Notes under the pieces: generated by a model | What the model saw: only the letters and a program-made list of their open reading frames with translations | Databases searched by the model: none | Told to the model about the DNA's origin: nothing | NCBI GenBank assembly: GCA_947627675.1 | Contig: CANQWY010000011.1 | Span: 1-32,163 of the forward strand | Reading direction: 5' to 3' | DNA length: 32,163 nucleotides | DNA from: an uncultured Bacilli bacterium | Lineage (GTDB): Bacteria; Bacillota_I; Bacilli_A; RF39; UBA660 | In this document: positions 15,768 to 23,970 of the stretch, in pieces | How the letters are laid out: the number at the start of each line of letters is the position of its first letter | Position numbering within the stretch: the stretch's first letter is position 1 | Program-made: the position numbers and the translations under genes

Positions 15768-16579
15768 AATATTTTATTATAAAACTTATCTTTTTCTATG
15801 TAAGAAATTCGCTTTGAATCAGATATAGTTATATCATTATCTAATTCAATTTGTGACAATATATCATCAATTTTAATATTTTTTAATATATTTATATATT
15901 TTTCAATATGTGGATACTTGCTGTAAAAACTTGAAAGGCTAAATTTATTTAGTCTTAATATTATAAAGGGATTATTATAAAAATAAAATTGATTTTCGTA
16001 TGATTTTGAAAAATCATATACTGGTGCTAGATTTAGTTCAGAATTTTCTTTAGAAATTTTTAATGTTAAATTCATATTGTGTCTATCCAATTGACCCATC
16101 TTTAAATCTATAGAAATAAGTTTTAAGATATTATCTAACATATTTTTATTGGAAATTTTATCTAAAACTTTATGATTATTAAGATATATTTTAGAAATAA
16201 TTCTTTCAAATAAGGATAATTCATTATCTGAATATGTATTATAATAAGAAAAGCAGTTATCATACATATAATCTTGTTCATAAAATAATTCTGAAAGAGC
16301 ATATAATTCATTATTATAGATACCTATTTTATAATCTACTGCTTCTAATCCAATCTCTTTAGATAAATAACTTCCAATTAATTCGTTAATCATTTCAGAT
16401 TGATTTATTGCTTTGTAATAGTAATAGTTATCATCTATTTTTATTATATAATCTAAAAAATTTAATTTATTCAAATTGATTACAAAGGAAGGTATATTTA
16501 TATTGTTTAATTCATTCTTAGGAAGTTTATTAGGAATAAAATTAATTATTTTGTTGCTATTATAGTTATTAATTATCAT
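15752..16579 (-). CDS. HipA-like Ser/Thr kinase (short form)
   Basis: 275 aa. The C-terminal kinase lobe shows KMGQLDRHNMNLTL (160-173), matching the HipA/CtkA catalytic loop with Asp165 as base and Asn170 as metal ligand, and LAPVYDFSKSY (184-194) with Asp189 as the DFG-like metal ligand. YYYYKA at 52-57 may hold the ATP-binding Lys56. The protein is shorter than E. coli HipA (440 aa) and lacks the N-subdomain 1 segment, like stand-alone HipA-C/CtkA-type kinases. No HipB-like DNA-binding gene is adjacent, so it is not an evident toxin-antitoxin pair. Start ATG follows AGAGATGAT. Very rich in Asn, Ile, Tyr and Lys, as expected from base composition. Confidence 0.75.
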   Translation of the reverse strand: MIINNYNSNKIINFIPNKLPKNELNNINIPSFVINLNKLNFLDYIIKIDDNYYYYKAINQSEMINELIGSYLSKEIGLEAVDYKIGIYNNELYALSELFYEQDYMYDNCFSYYNTYSDNELSLFERIISKIYLNNHKVLDKISNKNMLDNILKLISIDLKMGQLDRHNMNLTLKISKENSELNLAPVYDFSKSYENQFYFYNNPFIILRLNKFSLSSFYSKYPHIEKYINILKNIKIDDILSQIELDNDITISDSKRISYIEKDKFYNKILKKIL

Positions 16580-16863
16580 CTTTTATCATCTCTTTCTTTT
16601 TATTATTTATATATTTCTCTTATTATATTATTATGTATTATTAAAAAAAATACATATTTTTAAGTATGTGATTAGATATTTTAAAAATTAGTTAACATTT
16701 ATTAAAATTCAAAAAAAATATTTAAAATATGATTTAGCTATAAATATTGTTGTTTTAATAGCTATTTATATTTCATTTTTTTAGATATCCTTATTATACC
16801 TAATTACATTAAAAAAATATATATAAATAATAATATTGGAATATAATTTGTTAGGTGATATAT

Positions 16864-17382
16864 ATGCAATATATGGCAAATAAAAGTTACCCAGAGATAA
16901 GAGTTGAAAGGAAAAATGAATATTATGCTAATTTATTATTGGCTGATTATTCTGGTATTAATGGTGAATTAACTGCCATTTCTCAATATGTTTTTCAAGA
17001 TTTTAATTATTTCAAAGAATATTCTAAATTTGCTCAAGTAATAGGAAAAATTGCTATGGTTGAAATGAGACATTTGGAATTATTAGGTAAAACAATTAAA
17101 TTATTAGGAGTAAAGCCAGAGTTTAAGTTTAAGGATAATTTATCATGTTTTTACTTAAATTGGAATAGTAGTTATGTTAATTATTATAATACAGATATTT
17201 TTTCTTTATTAAAATTAAATATAATAAAAGAAAAAATAACTATTAAAAATTATAAATATCATATAAGTATTATTAATGATAAATATATTAAAAGATTATT
17301 AGAAAGGATAATAGAAGATGAACAAATTCATATTGAATGTTTTCAAGAACTTATAAAAGAATATAATTTATTAAAAAAATAG
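16864..17382 (+). CDS. Ferritin-like diiron protein (rubrerythrin/CotJC-related)
   Basis: 172 aa, four-helix ferritin-like fold. The opening YPEIRVERKNEYYANLLLAD leads to the carboxylate ligands: Glu35 (GELTAISQY), Glu67-x-x-His70 (VEMRHLE), Glu123 (IKEKITIKNY) and Glu153-x-x-His156 (DEQIHIE). That is a full Glu/His set for a di-iron or di-manganese centre. Similar clostridial proteins are annotated as rubrerythrin- or manganese-catalase-like and act in peroxide handling or as spore-coat components; the role here is inferred. No rubredoxin domain. Frame opens at GTG 16855, but AGGTGAT (16853-16859) is the SD, so ATG 16864 is the start. The 280 bp between this and the HipA-like gene hold AT-rich hairpins but no clear promoter. 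Own transcript. Confidence 0.75.
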   Translation: MQYMANKSYPEIRVERKNEYYANLLLADYSGINGELTAISQYVFQDFNYFKEYSKFAQVIGKIAMVEMRHLELLGKTIKLLGVKPEFKFKDNLSCFYLNWNSSYVNYYNTDIFSLLKLNIIKEKITIKNYKYHISIINDKYIKRLLERIIEDEQIHIECFQELIKEYNLLKK

Positions 17383-17592
17383 CTTTTAGAGTGGTGATTT
17401 TATCAGTAGCTTCAAATAAAGGGTTTAACTATATCTTTATAGAAGTTCCATCTAAAATTTTTTTAGCTACTACAAAATAATATATTAAATTCTTGAATTA
17501 AAAATACTATATAATATATAAACAAATATTTATTATATAAATTATTTTTAATATTTTCTTATTAAAATCATATAATTTTTTAGGTGATATAC

Positions 17593-18660
17593 TTGAAGAA
17601 ATATATGTTTTTTTTAATTTTAATATTATTTATGCCAATTAATTGTTTTGCTCTAAATGATACTGCTAGAAGTAGCATTGTTATGGATGTAGATAGTGGT
17701 AGAATTTTATATAAAAATAATATCAATGAAAAACGTTTAATTGCTTCGATTACAAAAATTATGACGGCAACAATTGCTATTGAAAATAGTGATGTTAATA
17801 AAAAGGTTATTGCAGGTGATGAAATACTAAAAATGTATGGTACTAATATTTATATTGAATTAGGAGAAAAGATGAGTATTAAAGATTTATTATATGGATT
17901 AATGCTTAGAAGTGGTAATGATGCCAGTGTAGTAATTGCTAAAGCAGTAAGTGGTAGTGAAAAAGAATTTGTAAAGCTTATGAATGAAAAAGCTAAAATA
18001 TTAGGAATGAAAAATACAGTATTTAATAATTGTCATGGTCTAGATGAGGAAACTCAAAATTATTCTACTGCTTATGATATGGCATTGTTATCTAGATACA
18101 TTTATAATAAAAGTGCATTATATAGAGAAATTATTAATACTTATAAATATACATTAGAAACAAACAAGAAAAGTTATGTGTGGTATAATAGAAATAATCT
18201 TTTAAAACAATATAAATACTGTATTGGTGGAAAGACAGGATATACTCCAAGTGCAGGAAAGACTTTAGTAAGTGTTGCTAAAAGGAATAATTTTACTTTG
18301 ACTGCAGTTAGTATCAAGGATCAAAATCATTATGACACTCAAAAAAAAATATATGACTATATATTTTCTAAATATAAAAGATATAAACTAATTGACAAAA
18401 AAGACTTCTCAATAGATGAAGAATATTATAACGATAAATTATATATTAATGAAGATTTTTATTATCCGTTAACAGAAAATGAACTTTCAAATATAAAAAC
18501 AGTAATAAAGATTACTAAACTTAAAAATTATAAAGATAAAGATGTTGTGGGAGAAGTTGAGATTAAATTAGGGAATGAAATAATTAAAAAATTAGATGTT
18601 TATGTAGATGTAAAAAAGTCCCAACAAAAATCATTTTTTAAGAAAATATTTAATCATTAA
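17593..18660 (+). CDS. D-alanyl-D-alanine carboxypeptidase (DacF/PBP5-type)
   Basis: Trims the terminal D-Ala of peptidoglycan pentapeptides outside the membrane. Signal peptide: residues 1-20 (hydrophobic, ending NCFA). The penicillin-binding motifs are SITK (52-55, nucleophile Ser52), SGN in LRSGNDAS, and KTG in GGKTGYTPSAG. A C-terminal beta domain follows from about 250. The last residues (KKSQQKSFFKKIFNH) are basic and amphipathic, suitable for membrane association as in PBP5. I choose TTG 17593, 4 nt behind AGGTGAT (17582-17588); the upstream in-frame GTG 17584 is part of that SD. The 3' end overlaps the convergent metallophosphoesterase gene by 11 bp. Confidence 0.93.
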   Translation: MKKYMFFLILILFMPINCFALNDTARSSIVMDVDSGRILYKNNINEKRLIASITKIMTATIAIENSDVNKKVIAGDEILKMYGTNIYIELGEKMSIKDLLYGLMLRSGNDASVVIAKAVSGSEKEFVKLMNEKAKILGMKNTVFNNCHGLDEETQNYSTAYDMALLSRYIYNKSALYREIINTYKYTLETNKKSYVWYNRNNLLKQYKYCIGGKTGYTPSAGKTLVSVAKRNNFTLTAVSIKDQNHYDTQKKIYDYIFSKYKRYKLIDKKDFSIDEEYYNDKLYINEDFYYPLTENELSNIKTVIKITKLKNYKDKDVVGEVEIKLGNEIIKKLDVYVDVKKSQQKSFFKKIFNH

Positions 18661-19561
18661 TTGCTAATCTAAAAAAATTAATACTAGGTCTTACCATAAA
18701 TCTAAAATTTGGTTTGCTATTACCAATACCACTAGATATAAAAATGTCTGTTCCATTTACATTATAATATTCCTTAAAATATTTTTCTGAGCCTTTTTTC
18801 TTTATTAGACACATATCTTTTGTTATACATATTTGCCCATTTAGACTTGATCCTGCAAGGACTAAATCTATATTCTTGTTAGGAATTATTTCATCAATAC
18901 TATCAGCTTCATGCATTATCAATATATTATAAAGATTTTTATTGTTTTCGTAATTTTTGAAAGCTGCTTCTATATTTCTATTATTATTTATTGAAGAAAG
19001 CCCTGTTATTAATATAGGAATATTGCTATTATTGTATATAATATCACTTGAATTATCTAATAATGTAAATCCACTTTGCTTTAATATAGTTAAAAAATTA
19101 TCGCCATCTTCATCACCAGATATAGCATATTTACCAAGAGGCGCTTTAATACTATTTAGTTTTTTTATTAATTTCTCAAGTTCATTTTTATCTATATTAT
19201 AATCTTTATCAATTAAATCGCCTGTAAAAATAACAATATCTACATTTCTAGTGTTTATTTCCTTAACTAATTTATCTACATCACTAATTTCTATAGTTGA
19301 ACCATAATGTAAATCTGAAAAATGAATTATTTTAATACTATTAAAACTTTCAGGTAGCTTTTCTGATACTAATCTTTTTTCTTTAATAATTATACTATTA
19401 GTAGATATATATTTAGTATATAAGTAAAAAACAATAAAACTACTTATTACTATAAATATTATTTTAAAAAAAATAAGAGTAATTTTTTTTATTTTTTCTC
19501 TTTTTTCTTCTTGCTCAATTTCTTCTTGTATTTCTTTATTTTTTTCTTCTCGTGTAGACAT
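18650..19561 (-). CDS. Membrane-anchored metallophosphoesterase with lost metal ligands
   Basis: Calcineurin-like phosphoesterase fold of the YkuE/YaeI group. A charged N-tail (1-25) is followed by a transmembrane helix (about 28-48), so the domain lies outside. Motifs: FSDLHYG (Asp83, His85) and FTGDLID (Asp115) are intact. But the GNHD motif reads GDED (149-152), losing Asn and His, and the usual GHxHGGQ reads GSSLNGQ (237-243), losing both His. LIMHEAD keeps His217. Half of the bimetal ligands are thus gone, so normal phosphoesterase activity is doubtful. Relatives act on lipid phosphates or cyclic nucleotides. ATG follows GGTGAT. Convergent overlap with the carboxypeptidase gene. Confidence 0.8.
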   Translation of the reverse strand: MSTREEKNKEIQEEIEQEEKREKIKKITLIFFKIIFIVISSFIVFYLYTKYISTNSIIIKEKRLVSEKLPESFNSIKIIHFSDLHYGSTIEISDVDKLVKEINTRNVDIVIFTGDLIDKDYNIDKNELEKLIKKLNSIKAPLGKYAISGDEDGDNFLTILKQSGFTLLDNSSDIIYNNSNIPILITGLSSINNNRNIEAAFKNYENNKNLYNILIMHEADSIDEIIPNKNIDLVLAGSSLNGQICITKDMCLIKKKGSEKYFKEYYNVNGTDIFISSGIGNSKPNFRFMVRPSINFFRLAIND

Positions 19562-19610
19562 ATTATCACCAATTATATTTTATCATATCAGATAATAATT
19601 TTATAAATAA

Positions 19611-19639
19611 TTTCAAAAAAAATAAATTTATGTTATACT
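19611..19639 (+). promoter_or_regulatory. Extended -10 promoter of the VUT-like gene
   Basis: TTTCAA (19611-19616), 17 bp ending in TGT, TATACT (19634-19639). Confidence 0.55.
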
Positions 19640-19671
19640 ATCTGTAAAGTAAAATAAAAAGGAGTGATTAT

Positions 19672-20286
19672 GTGAGCAATTCAAATAATTATAGAAAAAA
19701 GGAAAAAATAAGTAAAAAAGAAGAAATAAATTTAGAAGTAAATAATTTGACATTAGCATATACATTTTTATTATCAACTCTTATTATTTTTGTGAAGTCA
19801 CTTGAAAGTTTCAAATTAGTATTATTTGATAATACTGTATCTTTTTCCATATTTGCTATTCCTTTTGTTTATTTTTTAGTAGATGTTATTTTAAAAGAAA
19901 TAGGATTAAAACCTGCTAAAATTGCAACTTTTTGTTCAATAATAGTATTAATAATAGTAACATTAGTTACCGATAATATATTTGGATTTGAGTTTAATTT
20001 TTTAAGTTTTTTTGGAATAGTACTTGCATACTTTATTAGTCAATTTCTAAATATTTCAATTTATTATTACATGCTTAGTAATTATAAAACACCTTTATTT
20101 TTAGTATTTTTTAATATGGTTTTTTGTTTATTAGTAAATAATATGATTTATATGTTTTTTTCAATGAATATGATATTTAATAATACCTTTTGGGCTAGTT
20201 ACATTATTATAATTTGTATTCAAGTACTTATCTGTATGATACTTACTATTATTCTTAATTTAGTAGAACAGGGAATAGAGGTATAG
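19672..20286 (+). CDS. VUT/YhhQ-like multi-pass membrane protein
   Basis: 204 aa: a basic cytoplasmic tail (1-25), then about six hydrophobic helices covering 28-198. The segment FVYFLVDVILKEIGLKPAKI between helices 2 and 3 resembles the FxxTDxxxExxGxxxAxx signature of the VUT/YhhQ queuosine-precursor transporter family, with D and E in the expected positions. If correct, it imports a deazapurine such as queuine or preQ1. No queuosine riboswitch is seen upstream. GTG start at 19672 follows GGAGTGAT; the ATG at 19670 is out of frame. The next gene begins 4 bp after its stop, so the two are cotranscribed. Family call is tentative. Confidence 0.6.
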   Translation: MSNSNNYRKKEKISKKEEINLEVNNLTLAYTFLLSTLIIFVKSLESFKLVLFDNTVSFSIFAIPFVYFLVDVILKEIGLKPAKIATFCSIIVLIIVTLVTDNIFGFEFNFLSFFGIVLAYFISQFLNISIYYYMLSNYKTPLFLVFFNMVFCLLVNNMIYMFFSMNMIFNNTFWASYIIIICIQVLICMILTIILNLVEQGIEV

Positions 20287-20290
20287 TTTT

Positions 20291-20845
20291 ATGAAAAAAG
20301 AAAATAAAAGTAATACTTCTAATGCTAAAGTAAAATTTAGTACAAAATTGGGAGTAGTTATTTTTTTAATAGGAGTTATTATTATAATTATATCTTTTGT
20401 TATGAATAGTATTAAAAACTATAATCCATATAAAGAAGCTAAATCTAATCCTAAAAGTATAGAGGATACTTTTGTAGTACCAGATACTGCTAATTATAGT
20501 AGTGCTTATCATTTGTATATTAATGAAACTGAAAATGAAAAAACAGCATATAGTAAAGCAATGTTTTCTAAGCATGATATTAAAAATCTTGATTTTAAAA
20601 TGGAAGGGGGATATATATCTTTATTTGATGATAAAGCAGAATTTTCCGTATATTTATATAATTTAAATGAAGTTAATGAATTAAATGCTACTATTGATAT
20701 AAAATTTATATATTATAACAATACAGTAGCAGATACCATAAGTTATAAGATAGAAAATTTAGTTCCATTGGAAGTTAGAAATGTTATAATAAATGTAGAT
20801 AAAAAAGTAATTAATGCTTATAATTATGAAATAAGTATTAATTAA
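20291..20845 (+). CDS. Single-pass membrane protein with extracellular beta-rich domain, unknown
   Basis: 184 aa, not recognised. Basic tail (1-18), one transmembrane helix (about 20-42), then about 140 residues outside the membrane with alternating hydrophobic pattern (KAEFSVYLYNLNEVNELNAT, IDIKFIYYNN), suggesting a beta-sandwich. No cysteines outside the membrane and no catalytic motif seen. It sits 4 bp behind the VUT-like gene, so it is likely cotranscribed with it. Ends at a strong bidirectional terminator. Confidence 0.75.
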   Translation: MKKENKSNTSNAKVKFSTKLGVVIFLIGVIIIIISFVMNSIKNYNPYKEAKSNPKSIEDTFVVPDTANYSSAYHLYINETENEKTAYSKAMFSKHDIKNLDFKMEGGYISLFDDKAEFSVYLYNLNEVNELNATIDIKFIYYNNTVADTISYKIENLVPLEVRNVIINVDKKVINAYNYEISIN

Positions 20846-20849
20846 TAAA

Positions 20850-20880
20850 ATAATCAAGTAACTTATATTTACTTGATTAT
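20850..20880. terminator. Bidirectional terminator
   Basis: ATAATCAAGTAA (20850-20861), 7-nt loop, TTACTTGATTAT (20869-20880); T-rich on the plus side and AT-rich on the other. Lies between the convergent membrane-protein gene and the CPBP protease gene. Confidence 0.7.
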
Positions 20881-20885
20881 TTATT

Positions 20886-21599
20886 TTAAATTATTGATAT
20901 TATTACTAGTAAAGAATTATGTATGATATGCATTAAAATAGATGGATAAATGTTATTTTCTTTATAGTCCATATAAATAAATGATAGACCTAATGCCGTA
21001 TAAGGAATAAAATATAAATATTCTATAATAGTATTAGCAGATGATATAACATGCATTAATCCAAAGACAACTCCTGATAAAATAATACATAAATATTTAT
21101 TTTTAAAAGCATCTAAATATGTTTTCCTAAATACAATTTCCTCAATAATAGGACCAATAAGACCAGCATTTATTAACATTAAATATGGTGTTGTATTAAT
21201 CATTTCTTGAACTATTTTTTCATTATTAGACCCATTTCCTTGTAAAATAACAGTTATTACTAGATTAGTTATAATCATTCCCAACATTCCTAACAAATAA
21301 TACTTTAGACTAGTATCAAACATTTTAAAAAAATTATTTTTAAATTTTATAAAATTGTTAATTAACTCTTTTCTATAGATGATTAACAATATTATTAAAA
21401 CACATAAATTTGAAAATAAATTTAAAAGAATATTAGTTGTAGATGAAATATTTTCTATATCTATTTTAAATAATATTATTGGTATATATTGAAGTAGATT
21501 ACTAAAATAGAATAAGATAAATATTAATATTAATTTAATTAGAGATTTAAAATCTATATATTTTTTTATATTATTAGAAAAATTATATTTTTCGCTCAT
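20886..21599 (-). CDS. CPBP-family intramembrane glutamic protease (CAAX/Abi)
   Basis: 237 aa with about seven or eight hydrophobic helices. The Abi/CPBP motifs are present: EEIVFRKTYL (EExxxR), FGLMH (FxxxH) and, in the last third, a helix with HIIHNS (conserved His). Such proteases cleave peptides within the membrane; in Gram-positive bacteria members act in bacteriocin self-immunity or prenyl-protein maturation. No bacteriocin gene is nearby, so the role is open. Start ATG is 5 nt behind AAGGAGG. Divergent from recG. Confidence 0.88.
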   Translation of the reverse strand: MSEKYNFSNNIKKYIDFKSLIKLILIFILFYFSNLLQYIPIILFKIDIENISSTTNILLNLFSNLCVLIILLIIYRKELINNFIKFKNNFFKMFDTSLKYYLLGMLGMIITNLVITVILQGNGSNNEKIVQEMINTTPYLMLINAGLIGPIIEEIVFRKTYLDAFKNKYLCIILSGVVFGLMHVISSANTIIEYLYFIPYTALGLSFIYMDYKENNIYPSILMHIIHNSLLVIISII

Positions 21600-21650
21600 T
21601 TTTTCCTCCTTATTTATCTAAAAAAATTATAGCATAAAATGGTAATTTTG

Positions 21651-21679
21651 TTTAAAAAAATATTAAAATATGATATAAT
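21651..21679 (+). promoter_or_regulatory. Promoter of recG
   Basis: TTTAAA (21651-21656), 17 bp ending in TGA, TATAAT (21674-21679): an extended -10 promoter with a weak -35. Confidence 0.6.
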
Positions 21680-21703
21680 TAGACGGTAGTAGGAAGTGGT
21701 TTT

Positions 21704-23701
21704 ATGGCAAATTTAAGTGATGTTAAGGGAGTAGGTCCAAAGGCATTAAGTTTACTTAATAAAATAGGTATTTCATCAATTGATGATTTAGTTATGCATT
21801 ATCCTTTTAGATATGAGTATTTAAAAAGAACAAATTTAATGGAAGCGTTAGATGATGATAAAGTAATAGTAGATGGAAAAGTTGAAAGTATTCCTATTTT
21901 AATGAGATTTAAAGCAGGACTTAATAAAATGAATTTTAGACTTATAAGTAATAGTGGTGTTGTTGGAGTATCAATTTTTAATAGAGCTTTTTTGAAAAAT
22001 AGTTTACAAGTTGGAACTAGTGTTATTGTAATAGGAAAATTTGATAAAAAGAAAAATATTATAACAGCCAATGATATTAAATTAGGAACTCTTTCTGATA
22101 AAGCTAAGATAGAGCCTGTTTATCATGTTACTCAAGGACTTACAAATAAGAATATATCTACCTATATTAATATGGCACTTTTACAATTCGGTAAAGAAAT
22201 ATCTGATTATATTCCTGATAATTATATAAATAAGTATTCTTTTTCTAATAAAAGAACTGCATTAAATATTGTACATAATCCACCAACAGATGAGAAATTA
22301 GAGGAAGCACAATATAGATTAAAATATGAAGAGTTATTTTCTTTTATGTTTAAAATCAATTATTTAAAAAAGCAGAACAAGGCTAATAATAAAGGTATTA
22401 GCAGAAAAGTACCTATCGATAAAATAAAAGATTTTATTAATAAACTTCCATTTTCTTTAACAAGTGATCAAGAAACAGCTGTATTTGAAATAATTTCTGA
22501 TATGGAAAAGAAAGGGAGAATGAACAGACTTATTCAAGGAGACGTTGGAAGCGGAAAAACAATAGTTGCTTTTATTGCTATGTATGCTAATTATTTATCT
22601 GGAATGCAATCTGCTTTAATGGCTCCTACAGAAATACTAGCTATTCAGCATTACAACAATTTAAAAGAAATATTGAAAGATACTGCTGTTAATATAGCCT
22701 TACTTACTGGATCTATATTAAAAAAGGAAAAACTTGACATATATAAAGAATTAGAAGATGGCAGTATAAATATTGTAATAGGTACACATGCTTTAATTCA
22801 AGATGATGTTATTTATAATAATCTTGGATTAGTAATAACAGATGAACAACATAGGTTTGGAGTTAATCAAAGAGCAAATTTACAAAATAAAGGTATAAGA
22901 CCTGATATTTTATATATGAGTGCGACTCCTATACCTAGAACGTATGCTTTGACAATATATGGAGACATGGATACTTCTATTATAAAGCAAAGACCAAAGG
23001 GAAGAGGAAAAATAAAAACGTATGTAAAAAGTAATAGTGAAATAAAAGATGTTTTACAATTAATGTTAGATGAGCTTAAAAAGCATCATCAAGTATATGT
23101 AATTGCTCCTTTAATAGAAGACAACAATGAAAATAGTGCTTTAGCGAGTGTGTGTGATTTAAGAGATAAGATGAAACTTGCTTTTGGTGAATATTATAAT
23201 ATTGATATGGTTCATGGAAAAATGGCTAGTAGTGCTAAGGATCTAATTATGCAAGAATTCATTCAAGGAAAAATTCAAATTCTTATTTCAACAACTGTTA
23301 TTGAGGTAGGAGTTGATGTTAGTAATGCTACTATGATGGTTATTTTTGATGCAAATAGATTTGGTCTTTCTACACTACATCAATTAAGAGGAAGAGTAGG
23401 AAGAGGTAGTAATGATTCTAAATGTGTTTTAATAAGTGATAGTGATACTGAAAGATTAAAAATTATGGAAAAAGAAGATGATGGGTTTAAAATAAGTGAA
23501 GAAGACTTTAAACTTAGAGGACATGGTGATTTATTTGGTACTAAACAAAGCGGAGATATGAATTTTAAGATTGCAAATATTAAAGATGATTATGATATTT
23601 TGTTAAAAGCAAAAAAAGATAGCGAGGAATATCTTAATTGCACAACAAATATTGATGAAATTAAATTAAAATTAATAAATTCAATGAACAATAATAGTTA
23701 A
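21704..23701 (+). CDS. recG: ATP-dependent DNA helicase RecG
   Basis: Remodels stalled replication forks and Holliday junctions. 665 aa, full length. It has an N-terminal wedge/OB region (LSDVKGVGPKALSLLNKIGI; then residues 60-150), and a helicase domain with Walker A GDVGSGKT (about 280-287), MAPTEILAIQH (Ia), DEQHRFG (II), MSATPIPRT (III), a second RecA lobe with STTVIEVGVDV (V) and LRGRVGRG (VI), and the C-terminal RecG stretch (DLFGTKQSG). ATG follows GGAAGTGG. Own promoter, no overlap with neighbours. It marks the end of the ordinary chromosomal part; the accessory island starts right behind it. Confidence 0.97.
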   Translation: MANLSDVKGVGPKALSLLNKIGISSIDDLVMHYPFRYEYLKRTNLMEALDDDKVIVDGKVESIPILMRFKAGLNKMNFRLISNSGVVGVSIFNRAFLKNSLQVGTSVIVIGKFDKKKNIITANDIKLGTLSDKAKIEPVYHVTQGLTNKNISTYINMALLQFGKEISDYIPDNYINKYSFSNKRTALNIVHNPPTDEKLEEAQYRLKYEELFSFMFKINYLKKQNKANNKGISRKVPIDKIKDFINKLPFSLTSDQETAVFEIISDMEKKGRMNRLIQGDVGSGKTIVAFIAMYANYLSGMQSALMAPTEILAIQHYNNLKEILKDTAVNIALLTGSILKKEKLDIYKELEDGSINIVIGTHALIQDDVIYNNLGLVITDEQHRFGVNQRANLQNKGIRPDILYMSATPIPRTYALTIYGDMDTSIIKQRPKGRGKIKTYVKSNSEIKDVLQLMLDELKKHHQVYVIAPLIEDNNENSALASVCDLRDKMKLAFGEYYNIDMVHGKMASSAKDLIMQEFIQGKIQILISTTVIEVGVDVSNATMMVIFDANRFGLSTLHQLRGRVGRGSNDSKCVLISDSDTERLKIMEKEDDGFKISEEDFKLRGHGDLFGTKQSGDMNFKIANIKDDYDILLKAKKDSEEYLNCTTNIDEIKLKLINSMNNNS

Positions 23702-23757
23702 TAAATCAACTTTAAAGATTTTATATGTAAAGTATTTGTAAAATTCTAATTATATCA

Positions 23758-23786
23758 TTGACTTTTGATAAATTATTGGATATGAT
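23758..23786 (+). promoter_or_regulatory. Strong promoter of a small RNA gene
   Basis: TTGACT (23758-23763), 17 bp, TATGAT (23781-23786). It is 57 bp behind recG, and no reading frame follows before a strong terminator. Confidence 0.75.
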
Positions 23787-23792
23787 TATGGT

Positions 23793-23893
23793 GCATGATG
23801 ATAATAGTCATGCTGATATCTCTCATGGTTAAATTTGAGAGAATTCAACCGAACCCCCTGAAGATAGGTCGAAAGACCTATCATTTTTGTTTT
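23793..23893 (+). ncRNA. Candidate small RNA with C-rich single-stranded motif
   Basis: About 100 nt between a near-consensus promoter and a strong terminator, with no ORF. Predicted parts: hairpin GCATGA/TCATGC (23793-23798, 23808-23813); hairpin TCTCTCA/TGAGAGA (23819-23825, 23836-23842); single-stranded ATTCAACCGAACCCCCTGAA (23843-23862); terminator stem with GAAA loop. An exposed run of five C before the terminator is the typical seed of Gram-positive regulatory RNAs that pair with G-rich SD sites; this role is inferred. A second CCCCCTGAA-stem-GAAA-stem-ATTTTTG unit occurs at 32063-32094. I do not recognise a named RNA family. Confidence 0.6.
23863..23893 (+). terminator. Terminator of the small RNA
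   Basis: GATAGGTC (23863-23870), GAAA loop, GACCTATC (23875-23882), then ATTTTTGTTTTG. Eight perfect pairs closed by a GNRA tetraloop. Confidence 0.85.
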
Positions 23894-23935
23894 GCCAAGT
23901 ATTTATAAGGGTTTGCACACATTTGAATAAATAAA

Positions 23936-23953
23936 AAGAGATGATTACCTCTT
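23936..23953 (-). terminator. Possible minus-strand terminator of the decayed ATPase gene
   Basis: Read on the minus strand: AAGAG, 8-nt loop, CTCTT, then TTTATTTATT. It lies 18 bp beyond the reconstructed end of the ATPase pseudogene. Confidence 0.45.
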
Positions 23954-23970
23954 ATTCACCTCTTATTTTT

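Noticed and set aside
17391-17480. 29-codon frame (GTG GTG ATT ...) between the ferritin-like and carboxypeptidase genes, flanked by AGTAGCT/AGCTACT
   Set aside because: No SD ahead of the GTG codons, no recognisable product; the inverted repeat is short with a 53-nt separation. Chance cannot be excluded in this composition.
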